DNA from: Allomuricauda sp. M10
GTDB taxonomy: Bacteria; Bacteroidota; Bacteroidia; Flavobacteriales; Flavobacteriaceae
NCBI RefSeq assembly: GCF_020782875.1
Contig: NZ_JAJGBN010000002.1
Coordinates: 124,001 to 188,000 of the forward strand
Direction: 5' to 3'
DNA: 64,000 nucleotides
Part shown: positions 38,068-47,876 of the stretch, piece by piece
Layout of the letters: each line of letters starts with the position of its first letter
How positions within the stretch are numbered: the stretch's first letter is position 1
Translations under genes and position numbers: made by a program
Notes under the pieces: generated by a model
What the model was told of the DNA's origin: nothing
The model's input: only the letters and a program-made list of their open reading frames with translations
Database searches by the model: none

Positions 38068-39180
38068 ATGAAATACTACATCATAGCTGGTGAAGCCTCT
38101 GGGGACCTGCACGGTTCCAACTTGATCAAGGCCCTCAAAAAAGAGGATACCTCAGCGGATATTCGTTGCTGGGGTGGTGATTTGATGGAACAAGCTGGAG
38201 GAAAATTGGCCAAACATTACAAGGACATGGCTTTTATGGGTTTCTTGGAAGTACTCAAGAACATTCCTACCATTTTCAAAAACATTGCCTTTTGCAAAGA
38301 AGACATTCAAAAGTTCAAGCCAGATGTCATTATTTTCATTGACTTTTCGGGATTCAACCTCCGAATAGCCAAATGGGCCAAGGAACAAGGTTTCAAGACC
38401 AATTATTATATTTCCCCCCAAATTTGGGCATCGCGTGAGGGCCGAATCAAAAAAATAAAACGGGATATTGATGCCATGTATGTGATCCTTCCCTTTGAAA
38501 AGGAATTTTACGAAAAAAAACATGGTTTCCCCGTTCAGTTTGTGGGACACCCGCTCATTGATGCCATAGAAAATACTGCTGTGGAAGAGAATCAATCCTT
38601 CCGAAAAGAAAACGGATTAGACCCTGAAAAACCTATTATTGCACTGCTCCCTGGTAGCCGAAAACAGGAAGTACAGAAAATGTTGGATGTAATGCTCTCC
38701 GTGAAGGGGGATTTTCCAGATTACCAATTTGTGATTGCTGGGGCACCCAGCCTTCCCGATGAATTTTATGAGCCATTTTTAAAAGGGAACAAAGTCGGGT
38801 ACGTTTCCAACAAAACCTATACCCTGCTCAAACATTCGCATGCCGCTTTGGTGACCAGTGGAACAGCCACTTTGGAAACGGCACTTTTCGGTATCCCTCA
38901 AGTGGTGTGCTACAAAGGCAATTGGATTTCATATCAAATTGCGAAGCGCATTATCACTTTGGATTATATTTCGCTGGTGAATCTTATCATGGACCGAGTA
39001 GTTGTTAAGGAATTGATTCAGAATGATTTGACAACAAAAAATCTCACAACGGAACTCTCCAAAATTGTAACAGGACCTGAACGGGAACGCATTTTATCGG
39101 ACTATAATCTGCTGCGGGAAAAATTGGGAGGAAGTGGTGCCAGTCAATTGGCGGCCAAATTAATCGTTGAAAATGTGTAG
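38068..39180 (+). CDS. lpxB: lipid-A-disaccharide synthase
   Basis: GT19 glycosyltransferase that joins UDP-diacylglucosamine and lipid X to make the lipid A disaccharide, at the cytoplasmic membrane face. It has 370 residues, normal for LpxB. Motifs are IAGEASGDLHGSNL (6-19), FIDFSGFNLRIAKWAKEQG, YYISPQIWASREGRIKKI, FVGHPLID, LLPGSRKQEV and TSGTATLETALFGIPQVV. It confirms an LPS-bearing outer membrane, in line with lptE and lptC in this window. Confidence 0.95.
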   Translation: MKYYIIAGEASGDLHGSNLIKALKKEDTSADIRCWGGDLMEQAGGKLAKHYKDMAFMGFLEVLKNIPTIFKNIAFCKEDIQKFKPDVIIFIDFSGFNLRIAKWAKEQGFKTNYYISPQIWASREGRIKKIKRDIDAMYVILPFEKEFYEKKHGFPVQFVGHPLIDAIENTAVEENQSFRKENGLDPEKPIIALLPGSRKQEVQKMLDVMLSVKGDFPDYQFVIAGAPSLPDEFYEPFLKGNKVGYVSNKTYTLLKHSHAALVTSGTATLETALFGIPQVVCYKGNWISYQIAKRIITLDYISLVNLIMDRVVVKELIQNDLTTKNLTTELSKIVTGPERERILSDYNLLREKLGGSGASQLAAKLIVENV

Positions 39181-39213
39181 TTTTATCTTCCAAGAAAGAA
39201 AATCTATTCTTGG

Positions 39214-39756
39214 ATGCTTCGTAAAACCATAATCTTACTGTTATTTTTTGCCATAATAGCCTGCGGCCCCGGCAAGAAAAAACGAACCTACAGCAAGACC
39301 CGGACCGTAACGGTTGAGGGGTCGACCGAAGACACTCTCCCCAGAAAATCCAAAAAAGAAGAGCGCATCAGCGAAAAGGCAGAGGCCATTATTTCCACAG
39401 CCATGTCCTATTCCGGCACGCGCTACAAGTATGGGGGTACCACCAACAAAGGCATGGACTGCTCCGGTTTGGTGTATGTTTCCTTAAAGGAAAATGATAT
39501 TATGTTCCCAAGGAGTTCCTATCAGATGGCCATGGAAGGCCAAAAAATTGAAGTGGAGGAAGTCCAAAAAGGGGACTTGCTTTACTTTCAGACCTCCAAA
39601 AGCGGTAAACGGATCAACCACGTAGGCTTGGTTGTTGAAGTAGATGGGGACGACATTAAATTTATTCACGCCACAACCTCAAGGGGCGTTTTAGTATCCT
39701 CGTTACGGGAAGGATATTGGAAGTATGCCTTTGTAAAAGCTATGCGTATCCTTTAA
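39214..39756 (+). CDS. NlpC/P60 cell-wall endopeptidase lipoprotein
   Basis: A 180-residue lipoprotein (lipobox IIAC, Cys17) with a C40 cysteine peptidase domain that cleaves peptidoglycan stem peptides. Catalytic Cys83 is in GMDCSGLV, preceded by SGTRYKYGGTT. The His is in INHVGLVVEV (about 136) and the third polar residue is the His in FIHATTSRGV. Related to E. coli Spr/MepS, a space-maker enzyme for wall growth. It lies 33 bases after lpxB, and its stop directly abuts the comEC start. Confidence 0.9.
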   Translation: MLRKTIILLLFFAIIACGPGKKKRTYSKTRTVTVEGSTEDTLPRKSKKEERISEKAEAIISTAMSYSGTRYKYGGTTNKGMDCSGLVYVSLKENDIMFPRSSYQMAMEGQKIEVEEVQKGDLLYFQTSKSGKRINHVGLVVEVDGDDIKFIHATTSRGVLVSSLREGYWKYAFVKAMRIL

Positions 39757-41790
39757 GTGCGCCAATTGGATTTTGTGTCCGTTAAACTCACTTTGTGTGT
39801 GATGGCGGGCATTGTTTTGGGGTTTTATGGTGAATTGCCACCATCACCGTTTTTGTTAATATTGCTGATCCTACTTCCCGTTTTGTATTGGACCGGCAAA
39901 AAACAGTTAAGGGACGGGTTACCTATTTTTGAACTGTCTACAGCACTTTTTTCAATAGCCCTAGGTGTTTTTGTGGTGGGATTGGCCATTTTCCCTCTAG
40001 GTTCCTATCGAGTTGATCATGACCTGAACAAAGAGAAAACTTGGCATCTTAAAATCACGGAAACCTTAAAACCGAATGCTTATTCACAAAGGTTTGTTGC
40101 ACAAGTTATTGCCGTTGAAGGCCAAAATTCTTCCGGGAAAGTCCTGCTGATTCTTCCTTCGGACAGTGTTGGTACAACTTTTAGGGTTGATAATGAACTG
40201 CTTGCTTGGGCACGAACTGAAAGTGTTCCACCTCCCGTCAACTCCCATCAATTTGATTACAAAGCTTATCTCGAAAAGCAGGGTATTCATCATCAAATAA
40301 GGGCCCGAAAAAGCACCTTTTTGACCTTGGAGAATTCATCCCAAACCCTTTTCGGGATGGCTTCGAATTTTCGGGAAAGCATCATCGTAAAATTAAAATC
40401 TTATGATTTTGGCCAAGAAGAACTTGGCGTTATCCAAGCCCTGTTGTTGGGGCAACGTGATGACATTTCCGAAGACACCTACAACAACTACATCAATGCC
40501 GGAGCGGTTCATATTTTGGCCGTTTCCGGACTCCATGTGGGCATTTTGTTGCTCTTATTGCAATTTCTACTAACACCATTGGAACGACTTCCCAAGGGCA
40601 AAACTTTAAAATTGATTCTCGTTGTAGCCCTGCTCTGGGCATATGCCTTTATTGCCGGGGCTTCCCCTTCCATTGTGCGTGCCGTGACCATGTTCTCCTT
40701 TTTGGCCTATGCCATGTACCTTAATCGACCCACAAATTCCTTCAACATTATTGCTCTGTCCATGTTGTTCATTTTGTTGGTGAAACCTTTGTTCTTGTTT
40801 CAAGTGGGTTTTCAGATGAGCTATGCCGCCGTGTTTGCCATTGTTTGGATCTATCCCAAAATGCAGCGATTTTGGTATCCTGAAAATTATTTCCTTCAGA
40901 AAATTTGGCAGCTGCTATCCGTTAGTGTAGCAGCACAATTAGGTGTTTTGCCCATTAGCCTGTTTTACTTTCACCAATTTCCGGCCTTGTTTTTTGTGAC
41001 CAATCTGTTGATCATTCCATTTTTGGGGTTGATATTGGGACTGGGCATCTTGGTTATTTTTTTAGCATTGATAGATGCATTACCAACAACATTGGTGCTC
41101 ATTTATGACCAAATCATCAGATTGATGAATGCCATTGTAGGTTGGGTGGCCCAGCAGGAAGGATTCCTTTTTAAAAATATTCCGTTTGATTCGGTGCAAC
41201 TAATTTTGGGCTATGTTGTGGTCGTTGCCTTAGTGGTCTTTCTTTCTCGACCCAAATGGAAGTTGGCATTGATTCTCCTAACGGGAATCATCGGCTTTCA
41301 AGGTTGGAACTTATGGAACCAAGTGCAAATCCAAAATAAAGAGAACCTCATCTTGGCGCATCGGTCCAGGAATACAGTTTTATTACATCAAACAGGAAGT
41401 ACCCTTCAGGTTTATACAACAGACTCCCTTAGTTTGGGAAGCTTGATCAGAGATTATTCCGTTGCCGAACGGATTCAAAAATCAGAAGTGGAACCAATCA
41501 AAAACTATTATTCCATCAACCAGCAAACCTTGTATGTAATGGATAGCTTGGCCCTGTATCCACAAACTTCAAAAATTGATTATTTGCTATTGACACAATC
41601 ACCAAAAGTGAATTTGGAACGTGTACTGGACTCCATTCGACCTAAAATGGTATTGGCAGATGGCAGCAATTACAAAAGTGTGGCGAAACGTTGGGAGAAG
41701 ACTTGCAAACAAAGAAAAATCCCTTTCCACTACACGGGTGAAAAGGGATTTTTCGATTTTAATATTGTAGTTCTGAAATCTACTAGGTAA
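39757..41790 (+). CDS. comEC: ComEC/Rec2-family DNA uptake channel
   Basis: Polytopic inner-membrane protein for import of single-stranded DNA during natural transformation. It has 677 residues with a GTG start at 39757 directly after the NlpC stop. An N-terminal DUF4131-like part with early helices comes first, then the Competence domain (about 225-500) with GLLLGQRDDISED-type (ALLLGQRDDISEDTYNNYIN) and AVSGLHVGILL. The C-terminal part lacks the HxHxDH zinc motif of the metallo-beta-lactamase-like nuclease domain found in longer homologues. No other competence gene is seen here. It overlaps the convergent transporter gene by 8 bases. Confidence 0.9.
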   Translation: MRQLDFVSVKLTLCVMAGIVLGFYGELPPSPFLLILLILLPVLYWTGKKQLRDGLPIFELSTALFSIALGVFVVGLAIFPLGSYRVDHDLNKEKTWHLKITETLKPNAYSQRFVAQVIAVEGQNSSGKVLLILPSDSVGTTFRVDNELLAWARTESVPPPVNSHQFDYKAYLEKQGIHHQIRARKSTFLTLENSSQTLFGMASNFRESIIVKLKSYDFGQEELGVIQALLLGQRDDISEDTYNNYINAGAVHILAVSGLHVGILLLLLQFLLTPLERLPKGKTLKLILVVALLWAYAFIAGASPSIVRAVTMFSFLAYAMYLNRPTNSFNIIALSMLFILLVKPLFLFQVGFQMSYAAVFAIVWIYPKMQRFWYPENYFLQKIWQLLSVSVAAQLGVLPISLFYFHQFPALFFVTNLLIIPFLGLILGLGILVIFLALIDALPTTLVLIYDQIIRLMNAIVGWVAQQEGFLFKNIPFDSVQLILGYVVVVALVVFLSRPKWKLALILLTGIIGFQGWNLWNQVQIQNKENLILAHRSRNTVLLHQTGSTLQVYTTDSLSLGSLIRDYSVAERIQKSEVEPIKNYYSINQQTLYVMDSLALYPQTSKIDYLLLTQSPKVNLERVLDSIRPKMVLADGSNYKSVAKRWEKTCKQRKIPFHYTGEKGFFDFNIVVLKSTR

Positions 41791-43285
41791 CGTCTCCCAT
41801 CCATTTTTTAATGAACGGGCTGGCTGCAAAGAATATGATTCCCGCACCAACCGACACCCACACTACGTTGAGGAAGATATTCGGCATTTCCAACACGTTT
41901 TCGGGATCGAAGTTACCTCCGATCAAACCAGCGATAAGGTTACCCAAAGCGGCACCAACAAACCAGATACCCATCATTTGGCCCAAATATTTTCTTGGCG
42001 ATAATTTACTGGTGGCACTGAGACCGACCGGACTAATGGTCAACTCACCGATGGAGTGCAAGAAATAAGTAAGGATCAAGGCGAACATTCCAGCCTTGGC
42101 GCCACTCGCCGCAACATGGGCGGCCTCCACCATCACCCAAAACCCGATTCCAAGTAGAATAAGCCCAATGGCAAATTTAAATGGGGTCCTGATGTTAATG
42201 TTTCTTGCGGCCAATTTCACCCAAATGGCACCAACGATTGGCGCAAAAATGATAATGAAACCAGAGTTGAAGGATTGCAACATTCCCGCTGGCATTTCCC
42301 AACCGCCGATGAATCTATCGGTAAAATCCCGTGCAAACAAATTCAAGGAAGATGCCGCCTGTTCAAAACCTGACCAAAAAATGGCAATACCCACAAACAG
42401 GATGAAAATAACCGACACTTTTTTCTTATCCGGCACAGAAAGGCCACCATTGAAAAGAATATTAAGAAAATATCCCATGGTTATCACTACGATAATAAGA
42501 CCCAAAGCTTGTGCAATACCGGTTGCCGTAGTCACATCTATACTACCTGTAAATTGTAGCACAACCAAAAGAATCAATACCACTGCAACTATGGCATAGG
42601 TACCTTTTGAGTTGGATTTTCCAGTTTTTTCCAATTGTTTTACTTTGGGAACCATTCCTATATCGCCCAAATATTTTGGAGCAAAGAATTTATAGGAAAT
42701 AAGTCCAAATAACATTCCCACTGCAGCCAGACCGAAACCTAAATGCCAGTTGTATTCTGCCAAAAGCGGAACCAATATCTGCCCCACGAAAGATCCCAAG
42801 TTGATTCCCATGTAAAAAATGGAGAATCCGGCATCTCGCTTCGCTCCATCTTCATTTTCATAGAGCTCGCCAACCAAGGTACTGATGTTACCTTTCAACA
42901 AACCGGTACCTAACGCCACAAAGGCAAGTCCTGTGAAAAATATGATAGGGGAACCCGGAATGGCCAAGATCAAATGGCCTATCATGATCAGAACACCTCC
43001 ATAAAAAACGGCCTTTCGCTGTCCAAAAATATTATCGGCCAACCACCCTCCCGGTAAGGTCATCAAATAAACCGAAGCGGTGTAAAGTCCATAAACGGCA
43101 CCCGCGGTTTCCGTAGTCAACCCAAGTCCTTCTTGAGCAGCATCAGTAGTCATGAACAAAATGAGGATGGCCCGCATACCGTAGTAAGAAAAGCGCTCCC
43201 ACATTTCGGCAGAAAACAGCACATACAATCCTCTTGGATGCCTGAATTTTGGTTTGCCTCCGGTAGATTTTAAAACATCTGACAT
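41783..43285 (-). CDS. proton-coupled oligopeptide transporter (POT/PTR2)
   Basis: Proton-driven di/tripeptide importer of the MFS superfamily, 500 residues with about 14 membrane helices. Family signatures are EMWERFSYYGMRAILILFMT (the ExxERFxYYG proton-coupling motif), LPGGWLADNIFGQRKAVF and FSIFYMGINLGSFVGQIL. It lies 19 bases after the dipeptidyl peptidase gene. The pair makes a simple route: the peptidase trims peptides outside the inner membrane and the transporter imports the dipeptides. Confidence 0.93.
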   Translation of the reverse strand: MSDVLKSTGGKPKFRHPRGLYVLFSAEMWERFSYYGMRAILILFMTTDAAQEGLGLTTETAGAVYGLYTASVYLMTLPGGWLADNIFGQRKAVFYGGVLIMIGHLILAIPGSPIIFFTGLAFVALGTGLLKGNISTLVGELYENEDGAKRDAGFSIFYMGINLGSFVGQILVPLLAEYNWHLGFGLAAVGMLFGLISYKFFAPKYLGDIGMVPKVKQLEKTGKSNSKGTYAIVAVVLILLVVLQFTGSIDVTTATGIAQALGLIIVVITMGYFLNILFNGGLSVPDKKKVSVIFILFVGIAIFWSGFEQAASSLNLFARDFTDRFIGGWEMPAGMLQSFNSGFIIIFAPIVGAIWVKLAARNINIRTPFKFAIGLILLGIGFWVMVEAAHVAASGAKAGMFALILTYFLHSIGELTISPVGLSATSKLSPRKYLGQMMGIWFVGAALGNLIAGLIGGNFDPENVLEMPNIFLNVVWVSVGAGIIFFAASPFIKKWMGDVT

Positions 43286-43304
43286 AATTTTCTAGTTAGT
43301 TTGA

Positions 43305-45464
43305 TTATAAATTTTCCTTGACGAAGTTGGTCAACTTTGTAAAGAGATGTAGTCGAGTATTACCCCCGTAAATACCATGGTTCTTATCGGGATAAATGGC
43401 CCAATCGAACGGCTTGTTGGCCTGCACCAATGCCTCGATCATTCGCATGGTGTTCTGCACATGTACGTTGTCATCACCAGAACCGTGTACCAATAAATAT
43501 TTGCCCTTCAACATTTCAGGATAGTTGAACGGGGAGTTATCATCATAGCCACTGGCATTTTCCTGTGGGGTCTGCATGTAGCGTTCCGTATAAATGGAAT
43601 CGTAAAATCGCCACGAAGTAACAGGGGCAACCGCTATGGCCATTTCAAAAACATCATTGCCTTTTAAAATACAATTGGTTGACATGAATCCGCCATAACT
43701 CCATCCCCAAATCCCTGTTCGGTTCTCATCGATATAAGGGAGTTCACTCAATTTTTTGGCAGCGGCGATCTGATCTTCCACTTCGTATTTGCCCAATTCC
43801 TTTTGGGTCAATTTTTTGAAGTCCCTGCCTTTTAATCCGGTTCCCCTGCCATCCACGCAGGCCACAATATAACCTTCGGACGCCAACATTTCATGCCAGT
43901 AGTCATTGCTGCTGATCCAGCTGTTGGATACCGACTGTGACCCTGGACCACTATATTGGAACATGAAAAGAGGATATTTTTTATTGGGGTCGAAATTGGC
44001 AGGTTTGATCATCCACATATTCAGGTCGTACCCATTGATGTTGATGGTGGAAAATTCCTTTGGCGTCATTTCGTACCCATCCAATTTTTCCAAAAGGGCC
44101 GAATTATCCTTGATTGCCTTTACCATCTTACCATCCGAAGCAGTATGCAATGTAAACTCATAAGGTGTTGTGGCATTGGAAAAGGTATTGATGTAATAGG
44201 TATAGTTGGTACTAAATGCGGCCGAATTGGTGCCCACTTTGGTAGAAAGTCGTTTCTTTTTCTTCCCGTTGGTAGAAATGCTATACACATCACGATTGAT
44301 GGAACCGTTCTCCACCGACTGATAAAAAATCCTGTTGTTCTTTTTATCGTACCCATAATAACGGGTCACTTCCCATGGGCCCTGTGTAATCTGATTCTTC
44401 AATTTGCCATCCTTGCCATATAGGTACAAATGGTTGTATCCATCTCCTTCGCTGGTCCAAATGAAACTGTCATCAGCCAAAAAAGTAAGGTCATCATCAA
44501 TATCCACATAAGCATTGTCCTTTTCTTCCAACAGAAGTGAAACGGAATTGTCAATTGCCTTAACATCGAACAATTTCAGATCATCCTGATGTCTGTTCAA
44601 CGTTTGCACGCTCAAATGATCAGGACTGTTCATCCATTTGATCCTAGGAATGTAATAGGCATCGTTCAAATCCACATTTGAAATGGCACCAGAAGCCACA
44701 TCGAACATATGTAGGGTAACCAAGGAATTGTTCTCGCCGGCCTTGGGATATTTGAACTCATATTGATAGGGATACAGATTGGTCCCATAGATATCCATGG
44801 AGAAATTGGGCACCTCTGTTTCGTCAAAACGAAGGAAAGCAATCTTGGTTCCGTTACTGTTCCATTCAAAGGCGCGGACAAAGCTAAATTCTTCTTCATA
44901 CACCCAATCGGTCACCCCATTGATGATGGTTCCCTTATGTCCATCTGTGGTCACTTGTTGGACCGATTTGGAAGAAAGATCCAAAATATAGAGGTTGTTG
45001 TCCGACACATAGGCCACTTTTGAACCATCAGGGGAAAGCGTTGGCTCCTGTATTTTGGTTTCGGAAATTTTCACCAAACCTTTTGTTGCAATATCATACA
45101 CATAATAGATGCCCAATCTGGATCTTCTAAAAATAGGTTCCACTTCGGTGGCCAACAAAACTTTCGATTCGTCATCACTAAAAGAATAGGACGAAAAATA
45201 GGGAACGGTTTCCGAGGAAGCCACAATGGTCTCCACCTTTTCCAAAGTTTCATAATCGTACTTGTCCAAGCTACTGGATCGTGGGGAACGGTTAAAATTG
45301 AGGATGGTGTATTGCTTACCGTTGTTCATGGATCGCAAAACATCCATATATTCTGTACTGAACGCTCCTCCCCAAATTTCTTCGAGGGCTATTTTTTTCT
45401 TTTGTGCTGTAGAAAAAGTCAAAAAGCCAAAGAGGGTGAGCAATAGGAAAAACTGCTTGTTCAT
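43305..45464 (-). CDS. dipeptidyl peptidase IV (S9 family)
   Basis: Periplasmic or exported serine peptidase that removes Xaa-Pro and related dipeptides from N-termini. It has 719 residues with a signal peptide (about 1-20, ending STAQ). The N-terminal eight-bladed propeller contains DPPIV landmarks (SPDGSKVAYVSDNNLYI, DWVYEEEFSFVRAF with the substrate-binding Glu pair). The C-terminal hydrolase has Ser589 in GWSYGGFMS, Asp in HGSGDDNVH and His in DKNHGIYGG. Followed by the peptide importer gene. In Bacteroidota such enzymes feed peptide catabolism. Confidence 0.95.
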   Translation of the reverse strand: MNKQFFLLLTLFGFLTFSTAQKKKIALEEIWGGAFSTEYMDVLRSMNNGKQYTILNFNRSPRSSSLDKYDYETLEKVETIVASSETVPYFSSYSFSDDESKVLLATEVEPIFRRSRLGIYYVYDIATKGLVKISETKIQEPTLSPDGSKVAYVSDNNLYILDLSSKSVQQVTTDGHKGTIINGVTDWVYEEEFSFVRAFEWNSNGTKIAFLRFDETEVPNFSMDIYGTNLYPYQYEFKYPKAGENNSLVTLHMFDVASGAISNVDLNDAYYIPRIKWMNSPDHLSVQTLNRHQDDLKLFDVKAIDNSVSLLLEEKDNAYVDIDDDLTFLADDSFIWTSEGDGYNHLYLYGKDGKLKNQITQGPWEVTRYYGYDKKNNRIFYQSVENGSINRDVYSISTNGKKKKRLSTKVGTNSAAFSTNYTYYINTFSNATTPYEFTLHTASDGKMVKAIKDNSALLEKLDGYEMTPKEFSTININGYDLNMWMIKPANFDPNKKYPLFMFQYSGPGSQSVSNSWISSNDYWHEMLASEGYIVACVDGRGTGLKGRDFKKLTQKELGKYEVEDQIAAAKKLSELPYIDENRTGIWGWSYGGFMSTNCILKGNDVFEMAIAVAPVTSWRFYDSIYTERYMQTPQENASGYDDNSPFNYPEMLKGKYLLVHGSGDDNVHVQNTMRMIEALVQANKPFDWAIYPDKNHGIYGGNTRLHLFTKLTNFVKENL

Positions 45465-45527
45465 GCGGTATAAATGGATTAAAAACCTCCAAGTTTACTA
45501 ATATTTATCCGAAAAATAAACTTTGAT

Positions 45528-45541
45528 GTTGCATTTGCAAC
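45528..45541. promoter_or_regulatory. inverted repeat between DPP IV and mvaA genes
   Basis: GTTGC-ATTT-GCAAC, a perfect 5-bp inverted repeat in the 177-base divergent spacer. It could be an operator for a dimeric regulator, or chance. No protein is implied by the neighbours. Confidence 0.3.
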
Positions 45542-45614
45542 AAGAAGCATGGAGTTAAATTTCTCCAAATCGGTTCAAATTTTTGATGGCAATCGTCCAA
45601 AGTGGCAATATCCT

Positions 45615-45622
45615 TATATTTG
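45615..45622 (+). promoter_or_regulatory. possible -7 element of the mvaA operon
   Basis: TATATTTG fits TAnnTTTG, 19 bases before the mvaA ATG at 45642. The nearest TTTG upstream (45582-45585) is too far for a standard -33. Confidence 0.4.
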
Positions 45623-45641
45623 AGTCCTTTTACCAAACACT

Positions 45642-46958
45642 ATGAAGACGCCAGTTGAAGGATTTTCCAAACTTTCCAAAGCTGAAAAGATAGATTGGAT
45701 CGCCAATCAATGCACAACGAATCCCGAAGCCACCAAAAAACTGTTGGAACGCTATTGGAACCCTGATTCCCAAGTACAAAAATTGCATGATGAGTTTATA
45801 GAAAATACCCTCACTAACTATTACTTGCCATTTGCGGTAGCGCCCAACTTTTTGATCAATGGGGAGTTTTATGCCGTACCCATGGCCATTGAAGAAAGTT
45901 CAGTTGTGGCCGCCGCCAGCAAAGCTGCTAAATTTTGGTTGGACAAAGGTGGATTCAAGACCACCATTTTGGGAACCGAAAAAGTGGGACAAGTGCATTT
46001 TATGTACAAGGGCAATCCTAAAAAATTGCAGGAATTTTTCAAGAAAATCCACCCGAATTTATTGAGTAGCGTTGCCTCCATCACCCAGAACATGGAAAAA
46101 CGGGGAGGCGGTATCAATGCCATTGAATTAAGGGATTGCACCCATAAGATTTCTGGATATTACCAGTTGCACTGCACTTTTGAGACCTTGGATGCCATGG
46201 GTGCCAATTTTATCAATTCGTGCTTGGAGCAATTTGCCAAAACTTTGAAAGAACAGGCCAAAGGCCATCCGGATTTTTCCGAAGAAGAGAAAAATATAGA
46301 GGTGGTCATGAGCATCCTATCCAATTATGTTCCCAATTGCTTGGTGAGGGCCGAGGTGGAATGCCCTGTTGAGCAATTGGTTATTAAAGACATTTCCCCA
46401 GAGGAATTTGCCCAAAAATTTGTGCAGGCGGTGAACATTGCCAATGTGGAACCCTATCGCGCGGTGACGCATAACAAAGGTATCATGAACGGAATCGATG
46501 CCGTAGTGTTGGCCACGGGGAATGATTTTAGGGCCGTGGAAGCTGGGGTGCACGCCTATGCCGCAAAAAATGGGAGCTATTTCAGTTTAACACATGCTTC
46601 GATTGAAAATGATATTTTCAAATTTTGGATCGAGATTCCATTGGCTTTGGGCACCGTAGGTGGACTTACCTCTTTGCATCCATTGGTGAAGTTGGCGCTA
46701 GAAATTCTTCAAAATCCATCGGCCAAGAAATTGATGCAGATTGTTGCCGTTGCGGGATTGGCCCAGAATTTTGCCGCTATTAAAAGCCTGGTGACCACCG
46801 GAATCCAAAAAGGTCACATGAAAATGCACTTGCTCAACATGCTCAACCAAATGGGAGCCACCGAAAGCGAAAAAGCACAGCTTGTACATTACTTTAAACA
46901 TGAAACCGTCACAAATGCTTCGGTAAAAGAAGCGTTGGAAAAGCTGCAAAGAACATGA
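45642..46958 (+). CDS. mvaA: hydroxymethylglutaryl-CoA reductase (class II)
   Basis: Interconverts HMG-CoA and mevalonate, committing carbon to the mevalonate route of isoprenoid synthesis. It has 438 residues, the length of bacterial class II enzymes. Recognisable parts are EGFSKLSKAEKIDWIA at the start, NGEFYAVPMAIEESSVVAAA with the catalytic Glu, the Lys-bearing segment, VVLATGNDFRAVEAGVHAYA with catalytic Asp and TVGGLTSLHPLVKLALEIL. The C-terminal HMKMHLLNMLNQMGATESE flap carries a His. It overlaps the kinase gene by 4 bases, so they are coupled. Confidence 0.92.
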   Translation: MKTPVEGFSKLSKAEKIDWIANQCTTNPEATKKLLERYWNPDSQVQKLHDEFIENTLTNYYLPFAVAPNFLINGEFYAVPMAIEESSVVAAASKAAKFWLDKGGFKTTILGTEKVGQVHFMYKGNPKKLQEFFKKIHPNLLSSVASITQNMEKRGGGINAIELRDCTHKISGYYQLHCTFETLDAMGANFINSCLEQFAKTLKEQAKGHPDFSEEEKNIEVVMSILSNYVPNCLVRAEVECPVEQLVIKDISPEEFAQKFVQAVNIANVEPYRAVTHNKGIMNGIDAVVLATGNDFRAVEAGVHAYAAKNGSYFSLTHASIENDIFKFWIEIPLALGTVGGLTSLHPLVKLALEILQNPSAKKLMQIVAVAGLAQNFAAIKSLVTTGIQKGHMKMHLLNMLNQMGATESEKAQLVHYFKHETVTNASVKEALEKLQRT

Positions 46959-47866
46959 TGCAAAAGGAATTTTATAGCAACGGAAAATTGTTGCTCACAG
47001 GTGAATATGCGGTGCTGGATGGAGCACTAGCACTTGCTATTCCTACTAGTTACGGTCAATCGCTTAAAGCCGCACCTACCCATTCTGGACACTTGAATTG
47101 GGTCAGTTATGATGAATCGGACCGTGAATGGTTTCGAGCGGAATTTGATATTGAAGAACTGAAAATCATTTCAACCACGGACGCAAAAACTGCCGAAACC
47201 TTGGTGGTTTTGCTGCAACAGGCTAAACTGGACAACCCCCTATTCCTTTCAGACCATGAGGGATTTTTGGTGGAGACCCACTTAAGTTTTCCTCGGTCTT
47301 GGGGTTTGGGCACCTCATCTACTTTGATCAACAATTTGGCCCAATGGGCCCGGGTAGATGCCTATGAACTTTTATGGAAAGCCTTTGGTGGAAGCGGTTA
47401 CGACATTGCCTGTGCGCAACACAATTCACCCCTAACCTACCAATTGAAAAAAGGTGAACCCCATGTTGAGGAAACTTCATTTAATCCCTTTTTCAAGGAT
47501 TCATTATTCTTTGTCCATCTCAACCAAAAGCAAAGCAGCAAAGAGGCTATTGCAGCCTATAAAAATCGGTCAATAGACAAGGAATCTTTGGTCAAACGAA
47601 TTTCTACCTTGACCCAAAAAATGATTGCCGCACCCAATTTGTCGGAATTTGAAATTTTGATGGAAGAGCATGAAACCATTTTATCCGAAACACTTGGTAT
47701 TCTACCCATTAAACAAAAATTGTATCCTGATTATGCCGGAGCCGTTAAAAGTCTGGGAGCCTGGGGAGGTGATTTTGTAATGGCGACTGGAGATGAATCA
47801 TCCATCGCATACTTTCATGACAAAGGATACCCAACCGTTATTCCTTATTCCAAAATGATTCTCTAA
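46955..47866 (+). CDS. GYDIA-family GHMP kinase (mevalonate-pathway kinase-like)
   Basis: Small-molecule kinase of the galacto-/homoserine-/mevalonate-/phosphomevalonate-kinase superfamily, 303 residues. It starts KEFYSNGKLLLTGEYAVLDG, the GHMP N-terminal motif, and has SWGLGTSSTLINNLAQWA, a shortened glycine/serine loop, and GGSGYDIACAQ, which names the GYDIA subfamily. The translational coupling to HMG-CoA reductase suggests it phosphorylates mevalonate or phosphomevalonate. Substrate is inference. Confidence 0.85.
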   Translation: MMQKEFYSNGKLLLTGEYAVLDGALALAIPTSYGQSLKAAPTHSGHLNWVSYDESDREWFRAEFDIEELKIISTTDAKTAETLVVLLQQAKLDNPLFLSDHEGFLVETHLSFPRSWGLGTSSTLINNLAQWARVDAYELLWKAFGGSGYDIACAQHNSPLTYQLKKGEPHVEETSFNPFFKDSLFFVHLNQKQSSKEAIAAYKNRSIDKESLVKRISTLTQKMIAAPNLSEFEILMEEHETILSETLGILPIKQKLYPDYAGAVKSLGAWGGDFVMATGDESSIAYFHDKGYPTVIPYSKMIL

Positions 47867-47876
47867 TGCTTTCTTG

